IMG/VR virus record: IMGVR_UViG_3300021142_000062 | Span: 1 to 42,826 of that record | Origin: a virus | DNA: 42,826 bases | Reading direction: 5' to 3' (one strand) | Part shown: positions 1 to 7,826 of the stretch, in pieces | How the letters are laid out: every line of letters begins with the position of its first letter | Position numbering within the stretch: the stretch's first letter is position 1 | Program-made: the position numbers and the translations under genes | Notes under the pieces: model-generated | The model's database searches: none | What the model was told of the DNA's origin: nothing | What the model saw: only the letters and a program-made list of their open reading frames with translations

Positions 1-201
1 CCGAGCCGTTGGCTCGTTGTCGAGAAGGTGAGTAGCGCTACCCCCTACAACGGGAAGATCGCCACGTGCCGTGTGCACAAGCGCGTGCACACGACGAAAG
101 GCGAGATGATCATCGACACCGGTCGCACGACTCGCGTGAGAGTGGATCGCTTCCGACCGACGTCGACGGGCTACAAGCTCGTCGAGCGCATCGGCGAGTA
201 A
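1..201 (+). CDS. C-terminal fragment of an unknown protein
   Basis: An open frame runs from the first base of the window to a TAA at 199-201 and encodes the last 66 residues of a protein that begins upstream. The fragment is basic and probably beta-rich (it ends TGYKLVERIGE). It has the same strand and GC-rich third positions as its neighbours, and thyX starts 11 bases later, so it probably belongs to the same transcription unit. I do not recognise the family. Confidence 0.6.
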   Translation, partial: PSRWLVVEKVSSATPYNGKIATCRVHKRVHTTKGEMIIDTGRTTRVRVDRFRPTSTGYKLVERIGE

Positions 202-212
202 GGGGTGGCGTG

Positions 213-968
213 ATGCAACGCGAGATCAAGCTGCTCGACCACGGGTACGTGCGCGTCGTCGAGACGTGGGGAAGCGATGAGCGGATCATCGAGGCCGCTC
301 GGATGTCGACCGCGAAGGGGTTCGAGGGGTGGGGCCCGAAGCCGGTGCGCGTGCCGTCGAAGCTCCCGAGCGGCGGCGAGACGATCGAGATGCGCGCGGG
401 CGACGAGAAGCTGCTGCGCTTCCTCTGGGAGAACGCGCACGCGACGCCGTTCGAGATGGCGGGCGCGATCATCGAGGTGCAGGCGCCGATCTTCGTGTTC
501 CGCGAGTGGCACCGGCACCGCACGCAGAGCTACAACGAGATGAGCGCGCGTTACACGCCGCTCCCCGACGTCAGCTACATGCCGACGGTCGACCGGTGCT
601 TGGTCGTGAACGGCGCGAACAAGCAGGCCAACGCCATCGACGGCGCGAGCTCGCTCACGCACGCGGCCGCGCTCGACTGGCTCGAAGACGTCGCGCGCAT
701 CTACGAGCGGTGCGAGGCCGTCTACCAGAAGGGGCTCGCGCTCGGCATTCCCAAGGAGGTCGCGCGCATCGTGATCCCGGTGGGGCGCTACTCGCGGATG
801 CGCGCGAGCGCGAACCTGCGCAACTGGCTCGCGTTCCTCACGCTCCGCTCGGATCGCAACGTCGGCGCGCAGTGGGAGATTCGGCAGTACGGCAACGCGG
901 TCCACGAGCTCCTCGCGCCGGTGTTCCCGCGCACGCTGGCGCTTTTCGATGAAGGAGCACGGCGATGA
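213..968 (+). CDS. thyX: FAD-dependent thymidylate synthase ThyX
   Basis: A 251-residue protein carrying the ThyX signature RHRTQSYNEMSARY at residues 101-114 (the RHRx7S motif that binds dUMP and FAD), preceded by the usual aromatic/His stretch FREWH. ThyX makes dTMP from dUMP using methylene-tetrahydrofolate and NADPH, so it feeds thymidine to phage DNA synthesis. The length is typical of the family. The frame is open further upstream, but I chose the ATG at 213 because the protein starts there in the usual way (MQREIKLLDHGYVRVVE) and the upstream frame overlaps another gene. The stop overlaps the next start as ATGA. The assignment is firm. Confidence 0.95.
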   Translation: MQREIKLLDHGYVRVVETWGSDERIIEAARMSTAKGFEGWGPKPVRVPSKLPSGGETIEMRAGDEKLLRFLWENAHATPFEMAGAIIEVQAPIFVFREWHRHRTQSYNEMSARYTPLPDVSYMPTVDRCLVVNGANKQANAIDGASSLTHAAALDWLEDVARIYERCEAVYQKGLALGIPKEVARIVIPVGRYSRMRASANLRNWLAFLTLRSDRNVGAQWEIRQYGNAVHELLAPVFPRTLALFDEGARR

Positions 969-1228
969 GCGACGAGAAGGTCAACCACCCATCGCACTAC
1001 AACGCGCACGCGAGCGGGGTCGAGTGCATCGAGATCGTCGAGCACATGAATTTCAACCGCGGCAACGCGGTAAAGTACGTGTGGCGCGCCGGCGAGAAGG
1101 GCGACGAGATCGAGGATCTCAAGAAGGGAATCTGGTACCTACAACGCGAAGTCGCTCGACTTCAGAAGATGCAACTCGGTGCGGCACTTGAAGCACTGAT
1201 GCCGAAGAAGAGCGCGAAGAAGAAGTGA
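965..1228 (+). CDS. DUF3310 family protein
   Basis: An 87-residue protein with the DUF3310 pattern: VNHPSHYN at residues 6-13, then ECIEIVEHMNFNRGNAVKYVWRAG, then DLKKGIWYL. DUF3310 proteins are common in phages, often near nucleotide-metabolism genes, and are sometimes annotated as nucleotide-kinase-like without proof. The start overlaps the thyX stop (ATGA), so the two are probably co-translated. A Lys-rich tail (PKKSAKKK) closes the protein. The last ~30 codons use codons much less GC-biased than the first part, just upstream of an HNH-type gene, which suggests a recombined 3' end. Confidence 0.85.
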   Translation: MSDEKVNHPSHYNAHASGVECIEIVEHMNFNRGNAVKYVWRAGEKGDEIEDLKKGIWYLQREVARLQKMQLGAALEALMPKKSAKKK

Positions 1229-1231
1229 GCG

Positions 1232-1753
1232 ATGCCCGCGTTTGTTGATCTTGCCGGTCAACGATTCGGTCGACTCATCGCGGGTCGCGATGTGCGAGTC
1301 GGTATCGGGTCGAAAAGCGTCGCGTGGATATGCGTGTGCGACTGCGGGAAGGTTTGCACCATTCTCACTCGTCATCTTCGCAGTGGTGCGACGATCAGTT
1401 GTGGGTGCGCGCGCACCGATCAACTCCACGGGCGCGCTCGTCACGGCTACGCGCGCAAGGGTGCGGTTCATCCGTTGCACGTCGCGTGGCGTCACATGCT
1501 CGCGCGATGCGAGAACCCACGCGATCCGCGGTTCAAGACGTACGGTGCGCGCGGCATCACCGTCTGCGAACGGTGGCACGTCTTCGAGAACTTCCTGGCA
1601 GACATGGGAGAGCGGCCTCCCGGTGTGACGCGTGGAGGTCGAGCGCTCTACAGCATCGACCGAATCGACAACGACCGCGGGTACGAGCCGGGCAACTGCA
1701 AGTGGTCGACTCCGAAAGAGCAGATGCAACGTACGACGAGGTGGCCGAGATGA
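1232..1753 (+). CDS. HNH-like homing-endonuclease-type protein, copy 1 (lacks C-terminal HTH)
   Basis: A 173-residue member of a widespread phage family that starts DLAGQRFGRLIAG. It has an N-terminal Cys cluster (CVCDCG and later SCGC, residues ~31-70) and a C-terminal block with RC.NP, YGARGITVCERW, IDRIDNDRGYEPGNCKW. The second part resembles the DNA-cleaving core of phage HNH/AP2-type endonucleases. Unlike the copy at 4884, it ends right after the core and lacks the helix-turn-helix tail. Codon use is relaxed compared with neighbouring genes, which suggests recent arrival. It sits between the DUF3310 gene and the SbcD-like gene and overlaps the latter by 4 bases. Endonuclease activity is inferred. 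Confidence 0.75.
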   Translation: MPAFVDLAGQRFGRLIAGRDVRVGIGSKSVAWICVCDCGKVCTILTRHLRSGATISCGCARTDQLHGRARHGYARKGAVHPLHVAWRHMLARCENPRDPRFKTYGARGITVCERWHVFENFLADMGERPPGVTRGGRALYSIDRIDNDRGYEPGNCKWSTPKEQMQRTTRWPR

Positions 1754-2493
1754 ATATCGTTGTTTGTAGTGATGCTCACTTGGATCACACGACCGCGGGC
1801 GTCTCGCGCTTCGCAGAGATCGAGCGCGGGATGCTCGAAGCCGCGGCGCACGCGAGCCGCATCGCGGCCGACGCGTTCGTCTTTGCGGGCGATCTCTGCG
1901 ACCCCGATTCGGGGCCGGTGGTGTTGCGGTGCGCGCGCGTGGCGGTGCACATCGCGCACGCGCTCGAACGCGCCGACATTCCTTCGCTTTGGCTCGCGGG
2001 CAACCACGACGTCGCCCACGACGGCAACGGAACGACGTCGCTCTCGCCGCTGCACGCGATCGCTGAGGTGTACGACGTGCCGGGGATCGCGACGGGGCGG
2101 CACGACTGGTCGCACGACCTGCTCATGCTGCCGCACGTCTCGGGGGCGATCGACTACTCGGCGCGCGTGCGTGAGCTCGCGGCGATCGCGACCAAGCCGC
2201 TGGTCATCTTCTCGCACCTGACGATCCCGGGGATCGATCCCGGCGAGGAGTCGACCGAGATGCCCCGCGGGGCCGAGCGCACGTTGCCGATCGAGGCGAT
2301 CGAGGCGTTGCCGCAAGTCGCGTGCGTGATCTCGGGCCACTACCACGAACGCGCGAGCTACTTCCTCAAGGGCGGTCGCGCGTGCGTCGGCAACCCCGGG
2401 GCGCAGATCGAGCTGCACGTCGTCGGCTCGCTCGCGCGGCTCACGTTCGGCGAAGAGCGGCACCGGCCTGGCTACATCGTCGTGGAGGTCTAG
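1750..2493 (+). CDS. sbcD-like: SbcD/Mre11-like metallophosphoesterase
   Basis: A 247-residue calcineurin-like phosphoesterase. Visible metal-binding motifs are DAHLD at residues 8-12, FAGDLCD at ~39-45, GNHD, the FSH motif and GHYHE. In SbcD/Mre11 this fold is the nuclease half of a complex that opens DNA ends and hairpins. The SbcC/Rad50-like ATPase follows one gene downstream, which supports that role. The ATG at 1750 overlaps the stop of the HNH-type gene. The first ~15 codons are unusually AT-rich (e.g. AAT, GTT, TGT, AGT, GAT, TTG), continuing the compositional footprint of the upstream element. It is shorter than bacterial SbcD, as usual for phage versions. Confidence 0.88.
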   Translation: MNIVVCSDAHLDHTTAGVSRFAEIERGMLEAAAHASRIAADAFVFAGDLCDPDSGPVVLRCARVAVHIAHALERADIPSLWLAGNHDVAHDGNGTTSLSPLHAIAEVYDVPGIATGRHDWSHDLLMLPHVSGAIDYSARVRELAAIATKPLVIFSHLTIPGIDPGEESTEMPRGAERTLPIEAIEALPQVACVISGHYHERASYFLKGGRACVGNPGAQIELHVVGSLARLTFGEERHRPGYIVVEV

Positions 2494-2904
2494 ATGTCGA
2501 GGAAGAAGATCGAGACGACCGCGGAACGTTCCGCGGTGGGGCGCATCGAGCACGTCGAGATCGGTGCGTCGCGGCTCGTGACGATCGACGCCGATCACGG
2601 ATTGTGGAAAGGGCAGGCCGGCGTCGGTGACTTCAAGGGGGCGATCGTGCGACTGCGGCCGCCGCTCGACTGCCCGGGTGAAGTCGTCGCGACGATCCGC
2701 GAGCTCGTGATGACGTCGGGCGCTCTCGCGGTGCGGCTGCTGCCGACGCGGCGAAGCGAGGTCGTGACGCAGCAGCGCGCGCGCCACGCGCAGAAGGTGA
2801 CCGCGCGTGACGTCGGCAAGCAGATCGTCGCGGCATCGAGTCACCCGGATCGCGCGGCGCTGCTCGCGCGTGTGGAAGCGCGGCTCGACGAAGTTGGGCT
2901 GTAG
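2494..2904 (+). CDS. Unknown protein between SbcD-like and SbcC-like genes
   Basis: A 136-residue protein with no family I recognise. The N-terminal two-thirds looks beta-rich (GRIEHVEIGASRLVTID, then AIVRLRPPLDCPG); the end is helical and basic. The ATG follows the previous stop with no gap. Codons 9-15 contain the 20-bp palindrome that recurs at 31919, so either this start carries an operator inside the gene or translation begins at the in-frame GTG at 2536. Its conserved position between the two nuclease subunits suggests an accessory role in recombination or replication, which is inference only. Confidence 0.75.
   Translation: MSRKKIETTAERSAVGRIEHVEIGASRLVTIDADHGLWKGQAGVGDFKGAIVRLRPPLDCPGEVVATIRELVMTSGALAVRLLPTRRSEVVTQQRARHAQKVTARDVGKQIVAASSHPDRAALLARVEARLDEVGL
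2518..2537. repeat. 20-bp perfect palindrome, copy 1
   Basis: ACCGCGGAACGTTCCGCGGT reads the same on both strands. The identical 20-mer occurs at 31919-31938. Here it lies inside the first codons of a coding region; there it lies between genes, upstream of a promoter. Its centre AACGTT matches the centre of the AT-rich 22-bp palindromes in this window. It is probably a protein-binding site. Confidence 0.7.
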
Positions 2905-2913
2905 GAGGCACGC

Positions 2914-4887
2914 GTGCGCATCGCATCGATCAAGCTGAAAAACTGGGAGCCGTTTCGGGGTGAGCACACGCTCGACCTCGAAGCCAAGACCTACGCGATC
3001 GTCGCGCAGCGCTCGGACAACCCCGACGCCTCGAACTGGGCGGGCAAGAGCTCGCTGCTGCGCGCGATCGACTTCGGCCTCTACGGGCGCCACGTGCACC
3101 CGAAGGCGAACGGCTGGATCTCGGAGGGCGAGACGTCGGGCGAGGTCGTGATCACGCTCGACGATGGCGCACGCATCACGCGCACGCGCAGCGGCTCCAC
3201 CGCGACGAAGGTCTGGTGGTACCCGGCGAACGGTGGCGCGGCCGCGATGGGCGACGAGGCCGAGAAGGCGATCGTGCTGGCGATCGGGCTCACGGCGAAG
3301 GACTTCCGCGCGAGCTCCTACTTCGAGCAGCGCGCGATGGGGCGCATCGTGCTCATGGAGGCCGGGCCGCGCATGGAGCTCGTGTCCGAGTGGCTCCGGA
3401 TGGGGCCGCTGCAGGACGCCGAGCAGACCGAGCGCGACGCGTGTTCGGCGCTGGTCGAGAAGACCGAGAAGGCGGACCGCGCGCTCTCGATCCAGACCGA
3501 GCTGCGGGCGCGCGCGCTCGCGGACCAGAACGCGGTGACGCTCGCCGAGCTCAAGGACGACCAGGCGACGTGCGAGGCCGACCTCGGCACCGCCAACGCC
3601 CGGCTCAAGAGCGCGCGTGAAGCGTCCGAGGCGAACGAGCGGCTCCTGGCCGCCGAGGACGCGAAGACGCGCCTGGATGCCCTCGTCGCGGACGGCAAGG
3701 CGCTCGCGGCGGAGGTCGACGCCGGCGACCGCCCGGTGATCACCGACGCCGACGTCGAGAACATCTCCGAGCGTGCGCATCGGCTGCGTGGCGAGGCAGC
3801 CGAGTGGGGCGCGAAGGCGACGGCGGCGGAGCGCGGGCTCGTGCAGAAGCGACGGCTCGCCGCTGGGCAGTTCGACGGCGCGTGCCCGGTCGCGACGATC
3901 GCGTGCCCGGCGAAGGTGCAGATCAACGCGATGCGCGACGAGCACGCGCGCGCGCTGACCGCGGCGATGCACGAGTCGGCGGAGCTCGATCAGGCCGCGC
4001 ACGCGGCGCGGTCAGAAGCCGATGAGGCGAGCGCGATGGTGCAGGAGCACGAGCGCAAGCGCGCGCGCCTCGACTCGATGCGCAACGAGGCCGCGCGCCT
4101 GCAGGAGCAGATCGAGGTGCTCGACACGGCGACGCCGATGGCGCGCGCGACGCTCGCCTTCGAGAACGAGAAGGCGCAGCGCGACGTCGTGGAACTGCGC
4201 ACGGAGCGCGACTCGCGCCAGCGAGCGATCGCGGACGTCGAGAAGGCGGACGTGGAGATCGCGCGGCTGCAGGCCGAGCTCGTGAGCCTGCGTACGGAGG
4301 CCGAGCTCGCGCGCGCCTGCCTCGCCGTGATCGGCAAGCAGGGGATCCAGCGCCGGCTCGCCGAGGGCGCGCTCGGTGAGATCGAAAGTGAGGCCAACGA
4401 TCTCCTCGCGGCTGCTGGTATCGGCCTCACGGTCGGAGTGAAGTGGTCGCGTGAGGGTAGTGGGCTTGCGGCATCGTGCGATGCATGTGGGCTCGCGTTC
4501 CCAACGAGCGCGAAGGTGAAAGTGTGCACGCGATGCAACACGGCACGCGGGCCGAACTTGGTGAACAAGTTGGAGATCGAGCTCTCCAACCGGTCGGGTG
4601 CTGCCGAAGACCTATCTGGTGCAGCGATTCAACTCGCTGCCTCTGCGTGGCTGCGTGATGACCGCAGTAGTCCCTGGAGCGTCGCGCTGATCGACGAGCC
4701 GTTCGGGTCGCTCGATCGTAATCTGCGTCGCGCATTTGCGACGCACCTCGCCGCGTTTCTCTCGCGTCGTCATTCGGTGGAGCAGGCATTTATCATCAGC
4801 CATTCGCCCGAGACGGTGGAGATGCTTCCAGGTCGAATCTTGGTGGTTCGCGATGGAGCATGGAGCCGAGCTAGCGTCGTCGCATGA
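2914..4887 (+). CDS. sbcC-like: SbcC/Rad50-like ATPase
   Basis: A 657-residue SMC-type ATPase with a GTG start behind the GGAGG at 2903-2907. The N-terminal head holds a variant Walker A (NWAGKSSLLRA, residues ~41-51). A long coiled coil fills ~170-480. The C-terminal head has a signature-like DLSGAAIQLA (~566-575) and Walker B ALIDEPFGSLD (~591-601). Mid-coil C324 and C331, each followed by Pro (CP-x5-CP), may form an atypical zinc hook. C522, C525, C538 and C541 form a zinc ribbon near the C-terminal head. With the SbcD-like protein it should form an ATP-driven DNA end-processing nuclease. From ~4380 onward codon use becomes much less GC-biased up to the HNH-type gene. Confidence 0.88.
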   Translation: MRIASIKLKNWEPFRGEHTLDLEAKTYAIVAQRSDNPDASNWAGKSSLLRAIDFGLYGRHVHPKANGWISEGETSGEVVITLDDGARITRTRSGSTATKVWWYPANGGAAAMGDEAEKAIVLAIGLTAKDFRASSYFEQRAMGRIVLMEAGPRMELVSEWLRMGPLQDAEQTERDACSALVEKTEKADRALSIQTELRARALADQNAVTLAELKDDQATCEADLGTANARLKSAREASEANERLLAAEDAKTRLDALVADGKALAAEVDAGDRPVITDADVENISERAHRLRGEAAEWGAKATAAERGLVQKRRLAAGQFDGACPVATIACPAKVQINAMRDEHARALTAAMHESAELDQAAHAARSEADEASAMVQEHERKRARLDSMRNEAARLQEQIEVLDTATPMARATLAFENEKAQRDVVELRTERDSRQRAIADVEKADVEIARLQAELVSLRTEAELARACLAVIGKQGIQRRLAEGALGEIESEANDLLAAAGIGLTVGVKWSREGSGLAASCDACGLAFPTSAKVKVCTRCNTARGPNLVNKLEIELSNRSGAAEDLSGAAIQLAASAWLRDDRSSPWSVALIDEPFGSLDRNLRRAFATHLAAFLSRRHSVEQAFIISHSPETVEMLPGRILVVRDGAWSRASVVA

Positions 4888-5513
4888 GGTTTGTCGATCT
4901 CACCGGACAGCGATTCGTGCGTTTGTTGGTCGTCGCGCGCGTTGGGAATCGTGGACCGCGTGTGACGTGGAAAGTCGTCTGCGACTGCGGCGAGACAGGA
5001 GTCGTGCTCGGGTGCAATCTCACAAGCGGCAATACGCGTAGCTGTGGGTGTTTGAATCGTGAAGTCACGCTCGCGCGGGTCACGACGCACGGCGAGAGCA
5101 AGACCGCTGAATACGATGTCTGGACAGGGATCAAGAATCGTTGCGCGAACGAGAACGAACCCGCGTTCAAGAACTACGGCGGTCGCGGGATCCGCGTGTG
5201 CGTGCGGTGGCTCGACTCGTTCGAGAACTTCTTGCTCGATGTCGGTCGTCGACCGAGTGCGATGCATACCCTCGAACGCGTGAACAACGACGGCAACTAC
5301 GAGCCCGGCAACGTGCGCTGGGCGACTCGCACTGAGCAGAGTCGAAACCGTCGCAGCAACAAGATGCTCACCTTCGGGTCGGAGACGATGTGCCTCGCTG
5401 CGTGGGCGGAGCGGGTTGGGCTTTCATCCGATTGCATCGCAGAACGCCTACGCCTCGGGTGGTCTATCGATCAGGCGCTCACGCTGTCGAAGGGAGTGCG
5501 TCGTGGCACGTAG
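4884..5513 (+). CDS. HNH-like homing-endonuclease-type protein, copy 2 (with HTH tail)
   Basis: A 209-residue relative of the gene at 1232: VDLTGQRFVRL start, Cys-rich N-terminal module (CDCG, SCGC), core with NYGGRGIRVCVRW and NNDGNYEPGNVRWATRTEQSRNR. Residues ~155-205 add a helix-turn-helix-like segment (FGSETMCLAAWAERVGL, GWSIDQAL) typical of DNA-recognition tails in this family. Codon use is relaxed and GC-poorer than its surroundings. It overlaps the sbcC-like stop by 4 bases, and the resolvase start lies inside its last codons, so it is inserted exactly at a gene junction. Function as a selfish nuclease is inferred from the family. Confidence 0.8.
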   Translation: MRFVDLTGQRFVRLLVVARVGNRGPRVTWKVVCDCGETGVVLGCNLTSGNTRSCGCLNREVTLARVTTHGESKTAEYDVWTGIKNRCANENEPAFKNYGGRGIRVCVRWLDSFENFLLDVGRRPSAMHTLERVNNDGNYEPGNVRWATRTEQSRNRRSNKMLTFGSETMCLAAWAERVGLSSDCIAERLRLGWSIDQALTLSKGVRRGT

Positions 5514-6033
5514 ACCCCTCCGCGCGATCGTCTGCGGGCTCGATCTCTCGCTGCGCGGCACGGGGGTCGCGATCGTCGACGCCACGACCTGGGGGCTCGA
5601 CGTGACGCGCGTGCGCACGCGCCGGTTCGGCGAGCAGCTGCCGAAGACCGCGAGCCCGGACGAGAAGGCCGACCGGCTCGATCTCATCGTGAACGCGGTG
5701 CTCGTGGAGATCGTCGCGCGCGGCGTGACGCACGTGTTCGTCGAGGACTACTCGTATGGGATGGCGCAGGGCGCGCACCAGCTGGGCGAGCTCGGAGGCA
5801 CGATCCGGCTCTGCCTGCGGCGCGCGTTCGGGCACGCGCCGACGCCGGTGAACAACTCGACCGCGCGGCGGTTCTTTCTCGGCGCCGGCGCGCCGCGCAA
5901 GGGCATCAAGAACCACGTCGCCGCGGTGGGCAAGGCGATGAAGCTCCCCTTCGCCGGCGACGAGCTCGATGCGTTCGTGGTCGCGAACTACGGGCTGAGC
6001 GAGCTGGGTTTCCCGGCGCTCTCGATCGGATAG
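5503..6033 (+). CDS. ruvC-like: RuvC-like Holliday-junction resolvase
   Basis: A 176-residue RNase H-fold nuclease. Acidic motifs appear in RuvC order: GLDLSLRGTGVAIVD near the N terminus, FVEDYSYGM in the middle, and DELDAFVVANYG near the C terminus. Such enzymes resolve branched DNA before packaging. I chose the GTG at 5503 because it starts VARRPLRAIVCGLDLS and has AGGGAG just upstream; longer starts would run through the HNH-type gene. The TAG stop is at the same time the first half of the TAGGCT promoter box of the next gene. Confidence 0.85.
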   Translation: MARRPLRAIVCGLDLSLRGTGVAIVDATTWGLDVTRVRTRRFGEQLPKTASPDEKADRLDLIVNAVLVEIVARGVTHVFVEDYSYGMAQGAHQLGELGGTIRLCLRRAFGHAPTPVNNSTARRFFLGAGAPRKGIKNHVAAVGKAMKLPFAGDELDAFVVANYGLSELGFPALSIG

Positions 6034-6036
6034 GCT
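6031..6036 (+). promoter_or_regulatory. -10 box TAGGCT of a predicted leaderless promoter
   Basis: TAGGCT lies 10 bases before the ATG at 6047; there is no Shine-Dalgarno in between. The TAG doubles as the stop codon of the resolvase gene. A -35 is not clear. Confidence 0.5.
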
Positions 6037-6046
6037 CCCGGGCACC

Positions 6047-6583
6047 ATGGCGAAGGCACCGGTGTCGAAGTGGGCGGAGTCGAAGCGCAGCGGCGACTAC
6101 GCGAGCGCGAAGGCGAAGGCCGACCAGGCGTCCGCGACGGCGGCGAACCACGGCAACGAGCTCCGGTCGAGTGCGGAGAGCGCGAAGCTTCACGACCGCG
6201 CGGCGAGCCTGCACAAGGAGGCCTCGAAGCTCGCGACGACGTCGCGCGACAAGAAGGACCACGACCGCTACGCGCTGGAGCACACGCGCGACAAGGCCGC
6301 GCACGAAGGCTACGCGGTCGAGCCCGAGAAGGCCGATCACTACAGCAAGCTGGCGAGCGATGCGTCGGCGCGCGCGGGTCGCGAAGAGGCGCGCGGTTCG
6401 TCGCAGAAGGACGAGTACCACCGCATCGCCGCGGACGCGCACGCGAAGGCTGCGAACCTCCAGCTCGAAGCCGGCAACAAGACCAAGGCGCTCGACCACG
6501 CTGGGCGCGCGCAGCTTCACGCGAGTGCTTCGGGCGACGACAAATACGTCCGCGATGAGCTCGGCCGCTTCGCCGGGAAGTAG
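6047..6583 (+). CDS. KWA/GRFASK family protein 1 (Ala/His/Lys-rich repeats)
   Basis: A 178-residue, Ala/Lys/His-rich, predicted all-helical protein. It begins with the family box PVSKWAESK (residues 5-13) and ends RDELGRFAGK. In between are repeated helical segments in which Ala, His and Glu/Lys recur (SAKLHDRAASLHKEASKLA, then DEYHRIAADAHAKAANLQLEAGN), giving a TPR-like look. It is the first of three tandem paralogues; two more lie at 11590 and 28431. There is no Shine-Dalgarno; a TAGGCT box sits 10 bases upstream. Function unknown. DNA-binding, scaffold or virion roles are possible but unproven. Confidence 0.85.
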   Translation: MAKAPVSKWAESKRSGDYASAKAKADQASATAANHGNELRSSAESAKLHDRAASLHKEASKLATTSRDKKDHDRYALEHTRDKAAHEGYAVEPEKADHYSKLASDASARAGREEARGSSQKDEYHRIAADAHAKAANLQLEAGNKTKALDHAGRAQLHASASGDDKYVRDELGRFAGK

Positions 6584-6586
6584 GAT
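6581..6586 (+). promoter_or_regulatory. -10 box TAGGAT of a predicted leaderless promoter
   Basis: TAGGAT, with TAG as the stop of the upstream gene, is 6 bases before the ATG at 6593. No Shine-Dalgarno is present. The same arrangement recurs at 7211. Confidence 0.45.
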
Positions 6587-6592
6587 CAGAAC

Positions 6593-7213
6593 ATGAGCCG
6601 CAAGTATTCGAGCGCAGCGGGCACGGCGAAGCTCGCGACGGACGTCGCCAATGAGCGCGGTGGTGCGGCTGCACACGTCGAAGCGGCGGGTGCACATCGG
6701 CGCGCGGCGTCGGTTGCGACCGCGCTCGGGCGTCACACCGAAGCGGCCACGCACCAGGCGCAGGCGAGCAGTCACGACCGCGCGTCTGCAGATCAGGGAG
6801 CGCTGGCGAAGTGGGCGTCGGATCGGCGAGCGGGTCGTGTCGAGTTCGTGCCGGGGCTGGAGAAGGCGTTGGGCCGAGCCGCGCAGGCCGCGACGACGAA
6901 GGCCGAGTCGGCGTCAGCGAAGGCGAACGCGGCGTCGCATCCCGATTCGCGCAAGCCCGATCACGAGGCGTCGCAGCTCCACGTCGAGGCGTATCACGCG
7001 CACATGGCTGCGGAGGCCGCGCACAAGGAGGCTGAGAATCCGGAGCGCGCGCGCGAGCACATGGTCGAGTCGTCGTTGCACGCGATCAAGGCGCGCGAGC
7101 ACCAGGAGGCGTACGTCGCCGGTGGAGGGTTCAAGACCTCGATCGATAAGAGCGCGAGCGGTGGTACGAGCACCATCCCGCGAGACGAGCACGGGCGCTT
7201 CGCGTCGAAGTAG
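6593..7213 (+). CDS. KWA/GRFASK family protein 2
   Basis: A 206-residue paralogue. The KWA box is not at the start but internal (LAKWASDRR, residues 71-79), so the first ~65 residues look like an added or duplicated repeat segment (AAAHVEAAGAHRRAASVATALGR). A second Ala/His helical segment follows (HAHMAAEAAHKEAENPERA), then the C-terminal tag RDEHGRFASK. It is therefore effectively [repeat]-[KWA box]-[repeat]-[tag]. It starts 9 bases after the previous gene, with a TAGGAT box instead of a ribosome-binding site. Function unknown. Confidence 0.83.
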   Translation: MSRKYSSAAGTAKLATDVANERGGAAAHVEAAGAHRRAASVATALGRHTEAATHQAQASSHDRASADQGALAKWASDRRAGRVEFVPGLEKALGRAAQAATTKAESASAKANAASHPDSRKPDHEASQLHVEAYHAHMAAEAAHKEAENPERAREHMVESSLHAIKAREHQEAYVAGGGFKTSIDKSASGGTSTIPRDEHGRFASK

Positions 7214-7216
7214 GAT
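7211..7216 (+). promoter_or_regulatory. -10 box TAGGAT of a predicted leaderless promoter
   Basis: TAGGAT (TAG is the upstream stop) lies 6 bases before the ATG at 7223, with no Shine-Dalgarno. Confidence 0.45.
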
Positions 7217-7222
7217 CCCACC

Positions 7223-7792
7223 ATGGCGAGTTCTCCGGTGCAGAAGTGGGCGGCGTCGAAGGTGCCCGACATGAAGGCGGTCGAGAAGGCCGCGCGCAAC
7301 GCGTTCGGCCAGTCGACGGCCGCCGGCGAGGCGAAGTCGATGGGTCGCGACACCGCGAAGATGCACAGCGACGCCTCGGCCGCGCACCGGTCTGCCGCGT
7401 CGGTGGCGACCAACGCAGGCATGTTCGCGCGTGCGAATCAGCACGAGATGATCGCGCGCGGGCACGACGTCGATGCGATGAAGCTCGGGTCGAAGGCCGA
7501 GCCGAAGGCGGCTGCGAAGCCCGCTGGCGGTGGTGCGAAGTCAGCGATCGATCTCGCGCGTCACGCCGAGTCGCTCACGCAGAAGCAGAACGGCGAGAGC
7601 GGCCACCGCGACGCCGAGAAGGCGCACCTCGCGGCTGCGTCTGCCTACCGTGCCGAGGGCAACCGCGAGCGCGCGGACCATCACACGCACGAGGCCGCCA
7701 CGCACGACAGGCTCGCCGAACGGATCGCGAACGAGCGCAACGATCCCGACGACATGCCTCGCGACGACCACGGACGCTTCGCGTCGAAGTGA
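7223..7792 (+). CDS. KWA/GRFASK family protein 3
   Basis: A 189-residue paralogue with the N-terminal box PVQKWAASK (residues 5-13) and C-terminal tag RDDHGRFASK. The middle holds helical segments with the family pattern (SAAHRSAASVATNAGMFARA, then HRDAEKAHLAAASAYRAEGN and HTHEAATHDRLAERIA). A Lys/Ala/Gly linker around residues 92-108 separates the two repeat blocks. It directly follows paralogue 2 and precedes the ParB-methyltransferase gene. Function unknown; the conserved ends suggest both termini are docking or processing signals. Confidence 0.85.
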   Translation: MASSPVQKWAASKVPDMKAVEKAARNAFGQSTAAGEAKSMGRDTAKMHSDASAAHRSAASVATNAGMFARANQHEMIARGHDVDAMKLGSKAEPKAAAKPAGGGAKSAIDLARHAESLTQKQNGESGHRDAEKAHLAAASAYRAEGNRERADHHTHEAATHDRLAERIANERNDPDDMPRDDHGRFASK

Positions 7793-7826
7793 GCCGCTGA
7801 TACCGTCGGGCGCGGAGGCGCGCACC

